A stretch of DNA of 64,000 bases from Actinostola sp. cb2023 (GCA_033675265.1 JAUJYZ010001576.1:510001-574000); one strand, 5' to 3'. Numbered from the stretch's first letter, positions 24,718-37,408 are shown. The notes: a model not told the origin generated them from the letters alone. Made by a program: numbers and translations.

Positions 24718-25765
24718 CAAGGCCTTACTTGTTGAGTTCCCGTTCTCCGTAGTATCAAGAGTTGGATCACTTTTTTTGTGACACGTCTTTGCGCATTTCT
24801 TAAACTATTAACTTCACCATTAATTGAAAAACTATTGTTGTAAAAACGAAGTTTTCAACGCCGGGCGGCAGTTGTTGGCGGTTCATGTGCCATTATGGTT
24901 TCTGTAAATAACTTCAACAGAAATTTTTTAAATTTCAAACTATACCGAAAAGCCGGAAGGATACGTTTTCTAAAGACAGAATTACGTTTTTGCATTGTTT
25001 ACCTTGTCTAGGACATTGTTGACAAGTTATTTTGAATTTCACTTCTGCGGCTAAGCAAAAATATCGCCGTGAAATTTAAGCTTGAATGTACAGCAAGTGA
25101 GTGGAAAACACGAGAAAAACTGTTAAAAGGTTAAAAGAAAATTGATTTTCCGCTTCGAAACTATACGAATAAATAAGAATTGAAAACACGATTGAAAGGG
25201 TAGAAAGATGATCAAAACGGCAAGTCGTGGGCTGTTATAAGTGTTTAACTATTTTGATAAGTTTATATATAGACAAAGAACAGCTTGAATATTGAGAATT
25301 CCTTCTTTTTTAAATAATTGCGCTATTGAACTTAACCGCCTTCGTTACATACATTTGAATAAATCTACAACCGCAAAACGCCCCTTCTCACGATGGCCTG
25401 TTTTATGAATACAGCCTTTTAAAACGGGGCCTATATGCCCTGAATAATTTATACATATATTTTATTGCATTTAGACGTTCTAAACCACACAGACACATCG
25501 ACACCAAAGTTAGTAATGGCAGCATTTTCTATTTAAACTGTGGGTGCCAACCAAGCAAATTCTCCAAAAAATAGTTATTTTTGCCGATATCAAAGCACAT
25601 CCTTTGCTAATTCAAATTCAGAAATACTTCAAAAAACGAAGAAGCAAATACAAGGATTTGAGTACTCTTGAATTGAAGTAGTCAGAATGAATGAATTGAA
25701 TATATTTACGTGTTCAGATATCTCGTCCACTTGTAATCAACGTAACTGAGAATAATCAAACTTAC

Positions 25766-25838
25766 CAAATACAAAGTTGCAATGTTCCGTTTTGGCTGGC
25801 GACAAGTGTGGAGCGATTGCATGGACCGGCAAACAACA
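25766..25838 (-). CDS. Candidate 73-bp exon
   Basis: Donor TTTG|GTAAGT; acceptor TTACTGAGACAG (or ACTGAG four bases earlier). In phase with the exon at 26577 the first choice reads F-VVCRSMQSLHTCRQPKRN-IATLYL, the second QCCLPVHAIAPHLSPAKTEH. Both are open, so the frame is undecided. Confidence 0.3.
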
Positions 25839-26576
25839 CTGTCTCAGTAATGAATCATCATATCTCACAGTACTTCAGTTCAAATTAAAGCCTTTTTCAG
25901 CTTTCAGAACTGTAATGACGAACGGATTAGTTTAAAAAATCAGAAAGGATTAAGGAAAAAGATCTCATTACTTTTAAGGCTCTTTGGCATCGGCAACATT
26001 TCAGTTTGGGAAAGTAAATACATATCTAATTAGAACCATTATTCCTGTTTTCAAAAAGCTTGGCTCGCTGGTGTGAAAGGAAACCTCGAAAGGAAGCAAG
26101 GACTGACCCAATTAATATTGTCTATCATGAAAGATTAAGGTATATGGCAACCAAAATACTAATTCGGCGACTGTTTTTGCACCAGTAAAACGTATTTGGT
26201 TGAGAAGATCAAGCATAATAATGACGTCGATGTTTAGGTCTTTTAAACTTGTCCTAAACGACACAATGAAACAGAATAAACATTTGAGAATCGAGAAAAT
26301 TATAATTATAATGGTTCAATTTATGCAGTTTAAAAATCGAACTTTTCACGCTTTGCAAAAGCAGGTTTTTCCGGCCACAAACACTCTCACGGCCACGTCA
26401 ACTAACATTCACATTTCTTTTCATACAAAATGCAATACAAAAGAAAGAAACCTGTGAAAAATCTTGCGGCAGAGATAAAGTTATTTTCAGGTTAGCTAAC
26501 GATCGAAAGCAAAGCTACCATGAACATCGTTTATTTTAATGAGTTTTTAGCTCACTGAATTAGTGTTTAAACTCAC

Positions 26577-26651
26577 AAAAACTCCTTTGATTTATTATCC
26601 GATATTCCAGACAGCAGAGCGCCGACTGGGATATCGATTGCAAACGTCATT
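26577..26651 (-). CDS. Candidate exon MTFAIDIPVGALLSGISDNK
   Basis: Acceptor GTTTTAG before 26651, donor TTTTT|GTGAGT. Its phase (one base then ATG) accepts the two-base end of the candidate first exon at 29968. It reads MTFAIDIPVGALLSGISDNK-SKEF. It could equally begin translation at its own ATG. Family unknown. Confidence 0.35.
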
Positions 26652-27029
26652 CTAAAACAAACACATCATTACTCATTTTAGTTTGTTTGAATTCAAAAGA
26701 CTGAGAAGATCGAGAGATTATCCGATGAAAACACAGAGGCATATATAGAATCTGTATATCTGTAGTACGTACAACTCAAGAGCCAGCATTAAAATATTGC
26801 TATATTAAATCGAGGTGAGCACAATCAGTGTTATACATACTACAATAATGATCAACAACTTTCACGGATAAGACTGACCGAGTGGAAAGAGTTGAAATTA
26901 GAAATGACTTTTATATTTTCTTTTCGTCTTCAATGTTGTTATTGTCGTTATTTTTTGTTATGTTGTGATTTAACACAAAGTTAAAATGAACTATTGTTAT
27001 AATTGTTGTTGTTGTGGTGGTGATGGTGT

Positions 27030-27391
27030 CACGGTGGGCACAATTTGCCCAAAAATTTTGTTACTAAAAATAGCACAAAATGGCGGAAATTTCAACTGGC
27101 AAACATTCATATTTTTGGATTGAACAACGATAACTCATTTCAGTTATATTTCTCATTTTACATGTTCTTTCGATTGCTATGATCAAATTAGTGTATTTGT
27201 GAATTTCAAAATTTGTTGGCATGTTCATGACGTCATTTCCCCGCCAAAAATCATTAAAATTAAAATTAAAAAAAGACACGATTTGTTGCCGTGCCATGTA
27301 CTGTTACGTTGCCAAGTTTCATTTTGATTGGATGGAAACTGTAAAAGTTTAATGTGACTCTCCAATTTTAGAGCAATTTTTGCCCACCGTG
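27030..27391. mobile_element. Non-autonomous element with CACGGTGGGCA termini
   Basis: Terminal inverted repeats CACGGTGGGCA (27030) and TGCCCACCGTG (ending 27391) continue imperfectly inward (CAATTTGCCCAAAAATT / AATTTTAGAGCAATTTT). TGT flanks both ends and may be a 3-bp target duplication. The interior has no long frame and is AT-rich. It is probably a DNA-transposon derivative of about 362 bp. Confidence 0.65.
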
Positions 27392-27632
27392 TGTTGTCGC
27401 TCGCCCGATTGCTTTCTAAGCAAAATATCATCGCCCTCTATATAACTTATAACTTTGAAACAAGGAGTTAACATTGCTGCTTTACAAGTATTTTTTACAA
27501 AATATAAAAAGGTTAAAACCAATTCAATGTTTTCTATCCAGCGCTCATCAACATTTACAAGTATAAACGCGAATATATGACGTCACAAGTTCGTCTTCTA
27601 CAAAACAAAATGGCGGAAAAAGAAACCTGGTC

Positions 27633-27773
27633 CCGGTTGCACGAAAGGTGAATAGCGCTATCCACTGGATAAGTCTTATCCAACGGATAAAATTTATTGG
27701 AAAACTGCATCAGTTTTAACAGTTGGATAAGAGTTATCCGGTGGATAGCACTATTCACCTTTCGTGCAACCGG
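27633..27773. repeat. Fold-back element, CCGGTTGCACGAAAGGTG arms
   Basis: The left arm CCGGTTGCACGAAAGGTGAA returns inverted as TTCACCTTTCGTGCAACCGG at 27773. Inner arms ATCCACTGGATAA/TTATCCGGTGGAT are also inverted. 141 bp, no coding capacity. A diverged relative lies at 18.47 kb. Confidence 0.85.
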
Positions 27774-29967
27774 AGCTGTTATTGGCTGAACGTAGAAGCA
27801 TTCTGATTGGATAATAAAACAAGCTTTCTTGTTGGCCCATAGACAAGCATTTCTATAAAATTGCAACGACAGTTCGCAGTAGCAGTCGGGAACAAAAGTT
27901 GAATCCGTGCATAAGAACACAAGAAATGGTTGGGGTTCCTGTGTTTTCTTCACGAATCAGTAACGGGGATGTAGCGTTGCGTGACGATATCCCCGACGGC
28001 TGCAAAGAAGAATATCCATATAATCGTCCCAATCGTTTAAAATGTGCACAAGCGGCGATCGCAAACGATTACATGGAAGTGACGTGTATTTGGATTATCG
28101 TTTGTAATCGCTCAAGAATGTTTCCATATGATCATCCGATCATCGGTGAGCAACGATCGGGCCTGACGTCAAGGGGGTTCTTACAAGACAACTCCGTTGC
28201 TATGGTGATCTTTCATTTCTTTTAGTTTCCTTATCAACAAGTGTAATGTACACAATATACAACATGGGTACAAATCATTAGTTGATGACGTCATTGATGC
28301 GATGATGACGTCACTGTTCTATAAAAAAACTCAGTTTCGTGTACTTTAAAAATACGTTTTTGAAATTTCGAGAAACGGAATTTCTGCTCCAGGGTAGTTA
28401 GTGCGCATGCCCCGGGAGTATTCAACACAAGTACAAGCGCAATTAATGCAAAAATATTCTCTCGACCAATCAGATTCGAGGAAATTGTAATAGTTATGAT
28501 TATACCGAAAACGGGTTGACGCAAGCATAATAATAATAATAAATGGATTTTAATAGGAGCGCCACACTGGGTCTCAGCGCTCTTACAATAATAAGCGCAA
28601 ACACAATGAAATACACATTTTTGATTCTTACCGAGCGCCCCCCAAGCGCGTCGCTGAAAACCAGTCTCTTCAAGTGACATCTCAAGCAGGAAGCAAGAGT
28701 CATGACCCACCTCTAATACAATCAATATTTTAGAGCCGTATTTTGGCTCGGAAAATTCATTAATTCATTGTCTTTGTAAACACCAATTTTGCCGGTTTTA
28801 AACTGAATCATCAGTCAACACCTAAAGCTGGAGTCTAAAGGGCAAGATTTTACGGATAAAACACATATAAATAAACATTAGTCTTTTAATTATTGCATGC
28901 TTGTTTGGGCAGAAAAATGATAAATTTCCTTTTGAAAATCAAAGCACACTTTTATCGAAAAAATGGTAACTGTGAATTTAGAATTAATAAAACTATAAAC
29001 AATGAAATAAAAGCCAAACACTTTCCACTTCAGTTCGTACTTAAGACTCTAGAATTTGACTGATTAAATTCAGTTCGAATAAAATGTTCAGGACATGTAT
29101 TCGGGCAATGAATATACAAGAAATTGAAAAACCAAAATTCAGTGATATAATCGATACGATTAACAATGAAACTGTCTCGCGTTTATACCCACATTGAAAA
29201 CTGACTTTATGAATGCATATCCACCGAGATCTGTTGATAAATATCACCATTTTGCATAAAGGTGACAGAGAGAAACTGAAGAAGGAAGAAAGAAAAACAA
29301 AATGAACGAAAGAGAGAGAAAGAAAGAAAGAAACAAAGAGAGAATGAAACAAGAAAACAATTAACAAACAAAGACAAGAAAGAACAAAGGATCCTAAAAG
29401 AAAAGAAAATATATATAACGGAACCAAATAATCACATTTCCACTAAAGAAATGAAGAAACAAAAACGGTGAGTGCCGTTTACTTCGAAACAGATGTAGGG
29501 AGTTATCTACAGTGAAATTCAATTCAAGAGAACGTACGACGTCTTTGAACCACTCCAGACTACTTTGTGGTATTAAAACAACCCGATACACGATCTATTA
29601 CAATCCATATATTTCTCATTAATCTTTTCCTAGACGCTATTTTTACTTGAACTCCGCGACAACTGCCAAGACTGAGATAGAATGGTAAATTATATATATA
29701 AATGAATAAAGAAGATGCTATCTTTTGAATTTTTAAATAATACACAAAACATTAAATAAAAAAAAGAAGACACTAATGGTGATAGTGATCGTACTGGTGT
29801 CAGAGTTAGTCTTTCACTTCTGCTGCCTCTGTGAATAGGTGATATTCATTAAACCAAGCCAATCGATTGTTGAAAAATCAATCAGTGATTTAACTACAAT
29901 AATTACTGTCTCTCCCTGAGGAGACATGGCAACCGAATCAACAGACTCCTACAATTTAAACTTTTAC

Positions 29968-30025
29968 CTTTCCATGATGCTGTCGAGCGAACTACAATCT
30001 TCAACTCAGTCCTACGGAGTGTAGT
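29968..30025 (-). other. Candidate first exon (ATGGAAAG then GTAAAA donor)
   Basis: Minus strand: ATG at 29975 followed by GAAAG|GTAAAAG. Upstream, in gene orientation, TTTTCGCCCAATT (about 30033-30045) holds an E2F-like TTTTCGCCC overlapping CCAAT. Its two-base phase fits the exon at 26577. The upstream limit is a guess. Confidence 0.25.
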
Positions 30026-32448
30026 GTAATTGGGCGAAAACGCTCTTCTAACTAAAGGAAATGGCCCTTACAAGCGACACAGATAGACAAAGTAGTTGTA
30101 GATGGCTGTGTACAATCTATCTCTACGTATACACGTCGTTACAACGGAGCAAGGGACACTCGGAGACGAAGAGTCGTGTTCGTTCGTGCTGGCGGCGTAG
30201 TGTTGCGATAATCTATCACCACTCTCACAGTCAAAATATAAATAACTACTGGCTGTAGTGACGGTAAATGTGGCCCATTCTCACGACTTATCTTGGCTGC
30301 TTCCCGATATGTTTTTAAATACAGGATTTTCAAAATAAACAGTAGACTCTTGTGGTAAACAAGTCTGACTTGGACAATTTTTTGGATGGATTTTGGATTC
30401 TCAGGAAACGGGTTTTATAAAAACGTCGGTGACAAATCCCCTGGTCAATAAATGTCATGAAAGATCAAGCAAGATGAGTGATTGATCGACTTGCAGCTCA
30501 TCTACGCCAATCAGTGTCGACTAATCAACGTCATCATCGGAGAATCGAAAAGAAAAACTAATCAATTGAAACTATTCTTATCAAGAAAGGTTTAGTAATA
30601 CATAAACAAGTAAATATACGTCGATTTTTTCGTTTCAATTTAAAGTATAAAACGCTTGAAATATCTAACACTTGAAATATGAGATAAAGCTATTTTAAAA
30701 CGGGTCAAGTATAAAAACATCTATAAGCGTTCACTCGGGCTTCCCGGCTTTAACCTAAGCGTTAGGCTTCCTTTAATTTTATTTCTATCGTCATACAGAA
30801 GTAGGTTATGCCCACAGTCGATCGACAACACTAGTTCAGAATGGATATCTAGTAAAAACAAGTAGCACAAATCGAGAATCCTTATATTTTGGCCAAGGAA
30901 AATACTGATAAATCTGATGTTTTGATGTGCATGTTTATTAACCTGAAGCAGCATAATAGATCGCACTTCTTCCACCCCTCCGCGAGCCAAATACTAAAGT
31001 GCCAGAGTTCGTTTTGCCTGGCTTCTCATTGGACGAGAGGGTGTCACGTGAAAGTGATCAATACCTTTGGATTCACTGATGTTGCTCTTAGAAACGGCGA
31101 CCAAAAGCCGATAATCAATGTATAAAGCTACAATATTAAGGACTCTTCCTGGTAAAGAGTGTACTTACTACGTACTTCAGACTAACGGCGTAGTTCCATT
31201 CTTTCAAAAACCATAAATTCTGATTCGACCTGGAACAGGACTCCATTTAATTCTGCTGAACTGGACTTAGCCTGTGAACAGGTTCAGTCCCTCCCTTCCC
31301 CCCCCCCCCCTCCCCTTGGAGATGAGCTAAACTGGGTGTATGAAAATCATATCCAATTTCGAATTACGCCGGAGCGTACAGACTTCTAAACAATATAACC
31401 TTTATTGCCAAGGTCAGCATTTATCTTTATACCATGGACTCCTAGTGTCTCTGGAACCCAGGGTATTATCTTTATGGGGTGCGATTGACCTTATTCTGGA
31501 ATACGATTAAATGGGCAGGAGCGTGGGCTCTTAGGGTCTCTGGAACCCAGGGTATTATCTTGATCTCTTGTAACGAGATTGAAATCTGTTTGTTTTTTTC
31601 CAAATCTAAAAATAACTCGACCCGGCTGTTAGTGATGACCGATTTACTTTGACATGGCACGTGTAGATACGCTCTTGCTTCATGCGGTCTGTGGGGTGTG
31701 CAGTTTGCGGGGTGTGCAGGAAAAACTGTTTTATTGTAGATTGTCCAACGCATTTATTTGTCCTTGATATATACTAAAACAAATCCAATATCAATTTCCC
31801 GTGTTTCCCGTGTAATCAAGTCAACATAATTATTTATTTATTAATATTTTTCTACTTCAGTTACTGTAAATCGCAGTAATTCAGTCCGCAGTCCGCGACC
31901 CCCAGTCCTCGTTTTAAAGACAGCCCCAAGGACGAGTAGTGCATGACAAAAACAAGGCGAAAAAAAGAGATAGAAAGATTATTATTCTTAGAAAGAAAGA
32001 TGAAATGAAAGCAAGAAGGAAATATAGAAACCCACACAAAACAGAAAACCCTTCCGTGTAACAAAATAGCAGATGTCCTTCAGACCCAAAACGCTAACCT
32101 GCCTTTTATTGTTTCTGGTAATGAGCTGATTGTTTTCGATTCCCTTGAGGATATAGAACAATAAAATATATGATATGTTTAAGTGGTCTACCAGAGGGCG
32201 GACGCCGGAAGGTGACCCCTTTTACTCCTGCTTCGATCGGTGCTGCTAAGCTGCACTTAGCTACACTGATAAACACGGATTAGAGAAAAGTCGAAACAAG
32301 GATGTGAGATCACGAAGAATCACTAACCAACTAAACCATCCATGCTCCTACTATTACTTCAAAACAGGTCAAGTTTTTGGTTTCTGTGCAACGAACAATT
32401 TGCCAATCGGCGTATTAAAAACATACAGTACTACCACGTTATTTCTCC

Positions 32449-32727
32449 ACAGGCACGGCCCAGGCTGATTCACGGTCAAATAAACAATAACGTATTGCTT
32501 TGTGCTAAAACTTTATTGAACGAACTATTACATGGTAATTACGCGATACAACGGGTTTTTCTTTACCCTATCCCCTCCCTCGCGTAATTACCACTCGTAA
32601 CGACATTACTCATAGTAATGTCTTGGTATCTTTATTTCATGTAATAGTTCGTTCAAATAAATGTTTTTGCACAAAGCAATACGTTATTGTTTATTTGACA
32701 GTGAATCAGCCAGGGCGGCCTGTGATT
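32449..32727. repeat. Fold-back element, about 280 bp
   Basis: CACAGGC.CGGCCCAGGCTGATTCA-type left arm against the inverted right arm TGAATCAGCCAGGGCGGCCT; both arms share TAAACAATAACGTATTGCTT and its complement, and GAACGAACTATTACATG and its complement. The centre has a small hairpin GACATTACTCATAGTAATGTC-type. Non-coding. Confidence 0.75.
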
Positions 32728-33508
32728 CATTGTCCCAAGTCAGTCATTATTCATGGCTTCTCATGTGAGTTGTTGACAACATTACAATGTATGGTGAACA
32801 AAAACACTGCAAACATACTAATTAAAACGTTGTAGATCGTTAGTGCCAAATCCGCCACTGATACATTGCTCGTGTACGATCGAGAGAGAGAGAAAAAAAA
32901 CATTTTACACAGTTTCTGCTACTTCAAAACTGGTCAAGTTTTTGGTTTCTGCGTCACGAAGGTTTCGTCACGAAACATCCCGGCTTCTTCATGCTATATT
33001 TTACCGACGTCTTCAGTTCTGGTAGTTTATTTTCATCAATGGACACCAAACACACAACAAGTTTAAAACTCTGAAAACTCCAAAGTTTGGAAACTCCATA
33101 GTAATAGTTTGGCTTCGGTATGACTAGTGGTAAGCTCGGAAAAACGCGAGATGTAATGACAGAGTATCGTAAACACATTTATAGTCCTAAAAACAAGTGT
33201 AAATAAAGCAATCATGCCAAATCTTCTCGCCTCGTAGTTTATAAACTTATACATTAGTTACATCCAGACTAGTAATTAATACTGACATCAACTCACCATA
33301 GTGTCTTGTGGAAGTTGAGTTTCACGTCAGTTCAGTTACGTTTGAAGCTATTTCTTGATTCCTTTCAAAGAAGTGTTGACAAGCTTCTAAAGAAATAACT
33401 GGATTACCAAACCACACGAGAGACTTGATTACTTTTACGCTTCGTTGACAATGAATAGGAGTCACTCGAGCGCTTCATCGAGATGACGGGCAAAAGGCCT
33501 GGTACTCG

Positions 33509-33770
33509 TCGTGACGTCATGGCGGCCATGTTGGTTCCTCATTTAACACGACGATGTCGTTGTCGCCAGAACGGAGCACAAAAACGTAAAGTTCGGAAAA
33601 TTCACGCGTGTACATAGATGCGGCATCAATTCCGTGCCAGGAAAACACCTTTGTGGATGAGATTGGAATCCGCTTCGATGAACCCGCGCACGCGCCCTAC
33701 GATACTCGCAGGTACGGAAATAAATAAAGATCCCACATTGACTGGAGAAAATATTTTTTATCTATTTTAA
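33509..33770 (+). promoter_or_regulatory. CRE and YY1-like promoter patch with a 50-codon ORF
   Basis: GTGACGTCATGG (CRE palindrome, about 33511) is followed by ATGGCGGCCATGTTGG, which contains a YY1-like GCGGCCAT. About 100 bases on, ATG at 33618 opens 50 codons (MRHQFRARKTPLWMRLESAS and on) to TAA at 33770. A donor-like GCAG|GTACGG lies inside at about 33711. It may be a small gene, a first exon, or a repeat with promoter motifs; I do not recognise the protein. Confidence 0.25.
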
Positions 33771-34296
33771 ATAACTATTATACAAGACATTCAGATTTGT
33801 TGATCTAAGAATACAATACAGCTTGTGCTGCCTGTGGGTACTTTCTGTCATTAACGGAAGGAGAAGAGACTTGGGCCGAGTTGATCCCAGTCCTTTATAT
33901 TTCTCATGATGACACAGGGTTCCCATACTGGAAATTTGTGATTATTATTATTGTGATTATTATTATCTTGTGATCTACATAGCCTCCTCCGCATGCAACT
34001 CCTTTTAGCTTTGGGGTTCCTGTGTAGAAGAGAGAGACTGGGGAGAAGAGAAGAGAAAACGGATAAAGAAGGGGGCCTTCTTTCTCCATTCTCCCTCTTC
34101 CACCTCTCTTAAACAGGAAGCCCAAGACCAAAGAACCCAAAACTCTCTCCACATTGATAGGAGGCTATGATCTAGATATCTTGTGATCTGTGCTTCTAGC
34201 TATATTCATTGCAAGCTTTGAAGATTACGATGGAACGAAGTTGATCAGATTCGACATTACTGGCCAAAGCCAAATTCAAGTGCGTGAAGAAACATT

Positions 34297-34409
34297 TCAG
34301 CTGTCTGTTCTGTTTAGGTTGTGTTGTTTGAAAAAACTCTTTCCATATTCATATATACTTATCATAATAGCGCAGGCTGGAGGCACCTTGGCCATCCTTG
34401 GTGCGAGCC
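34297..34409 (-). CDS. SLC25A40: SLC25A39/40-like carrier, last coding exon
   Basis: Acceptor TTTAATTTCTCATAG, then [18 protein letters not shown] followed by [19 protein letters not shown] and TGA at 34299-34297. The block [21 protein letters not shown] is the sixth transmembrane helix and C-terminus typical of SLC25A39/SLC25A40. The phase 1 start fits the exon at 35303. This exon closes the protein at roughly 325-330 residues, the usual size for a mitochondrial carrier. Confidence 0.92.
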
Positions 34410-34579
34410 CTATGAGAAATTAAACATTAGACAGATGTGGAGTGGTCTGGGTATTGGCCGCCACCCACCCCACCCCTATTAGGCGGAAAACCAGGCTATC
34501 TTGATGGCTTTACGTTAGCCTGTAAGCAGTCTCGTTTTATTTACTATTCTCAAAAAACGAGCGCAAAGCCCAAGGGTGA

Positions 34580-34994
34580 ATAACTGCTAACGTAACCGCT
34601 AACGTAACTGCTAACGTAACCGCCAACGTAACTGCTAACGTAACCGCCAACGTAACCGCCAACGTAACTGCTAACGTAACCGCCAACGTAACCGCTAACG
34701 TAACCGCCAACGTAACCGCTAATGTACTGCTAACGTAACCGCTAACGTAACTGCTAGCGTAACTACTAACGTAACCGCTAACGTAACCGCCAACGTAACC
34801 GCTAACGTACTGCTAACGTAACCGCTAACGTAACTGCTAGCGTAACCGCTAACGTAACCGCTAACGTAACTACTAACGTAACCGCTAACGTAACTACTAA
34901 CGTAACCGCTAACGTAACTGCTAACGTAACCGCTAACGTAACTACTAACGTAACCGCTAACGTAACCGCTAACGTAATTACTAACGTAACCGCA
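34580..34994. repeat. 12-bp tandem array in a carrier intron
   Basis: About 34 units of (C/T)GC(T/C)AACGTAAC. Variants (CGCCAACGTAAC, TACTAACGTAAC, CGCTAACGTACTG with one base lost) are interspersed. It lies in the last intron of the SLC25A gene. Minus-strand frames (TLAV and VSGY repeats) are artefacts. Confidence 0.93.
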
Positions 34995-35036
34995 CCACAA
35001 ACAGACTCGAGGGTGTCCGCTGTAACGAGAATGTCC

Positions 35037-35241
35037 ATGAAGAAATGGTCAACGCTCGAGCGTGCACCATCGCGTTATTGATGCACGCGTGAGGCTGCTA
35101 AGCACGAGAGAAGTGTAAAGAGTAGTACGAGACGAAGCCGATGGTGCACGCGTGAGGCTGCTAAGCACGAGAGAAGTGTAAAGAGTAGTACGAGACGAAG
35201 CCGATGGTGCACGCGTGCTCGAGCATTGACCATTTCTTTTA
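35037..35241. repeat. Hairpin element with an internal 64-bp direct duplication
   Basis: AGAAATGGTCAACGCTCGAG at the left returns inverted at the right (GAGCATTGACCATTTCT). In between, GCACGCGTGAGGCTGCTAAG followed by CACGAGAGAAGTGTAAAGAG is present twice in tandem (about 35090-35152 and 35154-35216). It shares CACGAGAGAAGTG with hairpins at 37.6, 43.4 and 51.1 kb. Confidence 0.75.
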
Positions 35242-35302
35242 TAATAGTACAATGGACCAAGAGATCTATGATCAAGTTACGTGTATTCTAGCTATCAAAT
35301 AC

Positions 35303-35383
35303 CTGCAAATAAACTCGAAAAGCCCTTTTCTCTGTACAGCGTTAATAATATCGATGCAGTAAACGGCAGTTTCTTTTGAGGAG
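35303..35383 (-). CDS. SLC25A40: SLC25A39/40-like carrier, penultimate coding exon
   Basis: Acceptor TGTACCCAACAG, donor GCAG|GTATTT. 81 bases, phase 1 in and phase 1 out: S-PQKKLPFTASILLTLYREKG-FSSLFAG. The REKGFxxLFAGL block is the conserved helix and P-loop approach of the third carrier repeat. Splicing to 34409 restores FAGLAPRM. Confidence 0.9.
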
Positions 35384-36052
35384 CTGTTGGGTACAAACAC
35401 AATGTTCACTTAGAAGTCAGTTTTACGTATGGTTCAATCACTACAATGGTAGAGGAGAGGAGTGTAGCAGGAAGAAAGAAAGCATATGAACAAACTGAGT
35501 AAGACATGCAGGATAGCATTAAATCAGCTGCTGTATTCCATCGCAATGGTTCCTCATTTGCAGTGCCTTCTTGCATTGGGCTAAACACAGCAACTACCAC
35601 AAAATACCATGAAACCTTCCTTCACTACAACGGGGGAGGGATTGAGTAATAAAGGAAGAACCAATGAGAGAGCAAACAGAAAATAAAGGGTTGTACAGTG
35701 GGAACCTGTTAATAACGACACCTACGGGACACAAAAATCTGGTCATATTAATGGGATGGTCGTAATAGGGTCGTTTTCGTATGTGTGGGAAACCTACGGC
35801 ACGGAGTTACGGTCATGGTACGGAATCGAAGACATTGTATTCAATCAATCACAGCGCGTAAAATCATTGCTCAACCAATCAGAATGCTTGGATCACGGCA
35901 CGATCACCGCACGGTACGAACCGTACCGTAACTACTTCCCACTCATACGAAAACTACGAAAACGAGGTAATAATAATGTGACCGTATCAATGGGGTGGCC
36001 ATATGACAGGATTCCAGGGTATAACACTTTGAAACTGGATAAAAAGACTTAC

Positions 36053-36128
36053 AAAATTCCATTTCTCCCAGTTCCATTTGCCGATGCGTTTTTACAACAT
36101 CAAATGGCTGTGTCAACATAGCTGCGAC
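36053..36128 (-). CDS. SLC25A40: SLC25A39/40-like carrier, third-repeat signature exon
   Basis: Acceptor CATTCTGTTACAG, donor TTTT|GTAAGT. It reads VAAMLTQPFDVVKTHRQMEL-GEMEF. PFDVVKTxxQ is the third Px[D/E]xx[K/R] mitochondrial-carrier signature. LTLPFDVVKT is usual in this family, and here the Leu before Pro is Gln. Phase 0 in, phase 1 out, both matching the neighbours. Confidence 0.93.
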
Positions 36129-36526
36129 CTGTAACAGAATGATGTATGATCAAGCAGCAGAACAAGGTATTCCGACCAATGCAGGGGGGTGGGGGTTAAG
36201 GGGAGAAAAGAGAGGGGCGAGGAGGGATAGTGCATGTTGAAAAGAGGTTGTTACATACAATGTACGAGGTGGTATGAGCGAGATTGTGGTCACACTTTTG
36301 AGCATCACAATGTACAGTACCTCTGGGGGGAGGGGGGTAGTCACCATACTTTAGGGTGTGGTGTGCCACCTGGACCTCTGAACCCTGACCCTGTTTCAGT
36401 GTGAGAAATGTTCATAACCAGATTACTAACTGATCACCGTGTTCAGTAGAAATTGTCGAAGTTGTTACAATGTTTCAGTGCTAGAAGGCTGCAAAACCCA
36501 GAGCATTAACATCACCATACATACTA

Positions 36527-36579
36527 GTCTCCTACGCAGCGTGTCATCACGACATTAAACATGGCTATGTAGGAGACTA
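36527..36579. repeat. Small hairpin, GTCTCCTACGCAG arms
   Basis: GTCTCCTACGCAGCG and the inverted GGCTATGTAGGAGAC frame a short loop. It lies inside a carrier intron and is non-coding. Confidence 0.55.
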
Positions 36580-36681
36580 CATACATACCCATATATCAGA
36601 GTATGCCACCCTCCCCTCTCCCCTCCCCCCTCCCCCCTCCCCCCTACTGTAATTAAGTAGTCACAAGAGTTGATCACTAAC

Positions 36682-36773
36682 CAGTCCAGAGCCAGCGCCA
36701 CTCATGAAGGCTGTGCCAAAACCAGGTTCAGCTGTTCTACTGCGTAGATACTCATATGAAGTCCAGTATATAG
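36682..36773 (-). CDS. SLC25A40: SLC25A39/40-like carrier exon (AIYWTSYEYLR)
   Basis: Acceptor TGTTCATCAG, donor ACTG|GTTAGT. It reads A-IYWTSYEYLRSRTAEPGFG-TAFMSGAGSGL. IYWxxYE and FxxGAxSG are the conserved end of the fourth helix and start of the fifth. Phase 1 in, phase 0 out. Read-through would stop after a few codons, so splicing to 36128 is required. Confidence 0.92.
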
Positions 36774-37044
36774 CTGATGAACATTACAAGTGATTAGTAA
36801 TACATCACATCCATTAAAACAGGTCCACAACTTACAGCAATTTTAATTGTTTTTTAAAAAGTTTTAAATGTTTAAAAACTACTCTTTCACTCATTCTTGT
36901 TTTGAAGTCTTCGTTTTATAAACAGGAGCTCGAAGTGATGAATAATCAACTCCATTTTCCAATAATGAAATCATAGTGGAGTCTAGTTAGGGTATGCTTG
37001 AGCCGTTTTGACTGTATAATTTACATAAATACATAACTAATTAC

Positions 37045-37137
37045 CTGAGAAGGGTAAATCTCTAAGCAAAGTTGGTCCTAGTCCTTGCCACAAAGATAAC
37101 ACACTTCCTTGCTGAATGGCAATTCTAATAACATTGC
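37045..37137 (-). CDS. SLC25A40: SLC25A39/40-like carrier exon (LWQGLGPTLLRDLPFS)
   Basis: Acceptor TAGAATTAG, donor CTCAG|GTAATT. It reads G-NVIRIAIQQGSVLSLWQGLG-PTLLRDLPFS, the second-repeat matrix helix followed by GLxPTLLRDxPFS, a hallmark of this carrier clade. 93 bases, phase 1 in and phase 1 out. AG before GCAATG is preceded by a weak pyrimidine tract. Confidence 0.92.
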
Positions 37138-37408
37138 CTAATTCTATCAATTCAAATGACAAGAAGTTAATAATTGATAATAATAATTATTAGAGAATAG
37201 TCATGACAGATGATGAGGATGACATTTTGGTTGGTTGTGATTGTGACATGCAGTAATGATGACAATGACACCCAGAGGGATACTCATGGGTCATGGAGAG
37301 TTGTGTTTGCCTCATGAATTATTAATGCGGAATATGATAATGATGATTGCATTGTACATCTCATGGTGCTGTTGATGATGATGACAATACAGAATCACAT
37401 CAACAAAC

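Larger units (their letters stand above)
30030..34296. other. Intergenic spacer with repeats
   Basis: Between the candidate first exon at 30 kb and the last exon of the SLC25A gene. It holds the 32.45-32.73 kb fold-back element, a direct repeat of CTTCAAAACAGGTCAAGTTT-type sequence at about 32358 and 32926, and the CRE-containing stretch at 33.5-33.8 kb. I see nothing else supportable. Confidence 0.5.

Noticed and set aside
34580..34994. Telomere-like repeat
   Set aside because: The 12-bp unit CGCTAACGTAAC does not match TTAGGG or other known telomere repeats and is internal to an intron.
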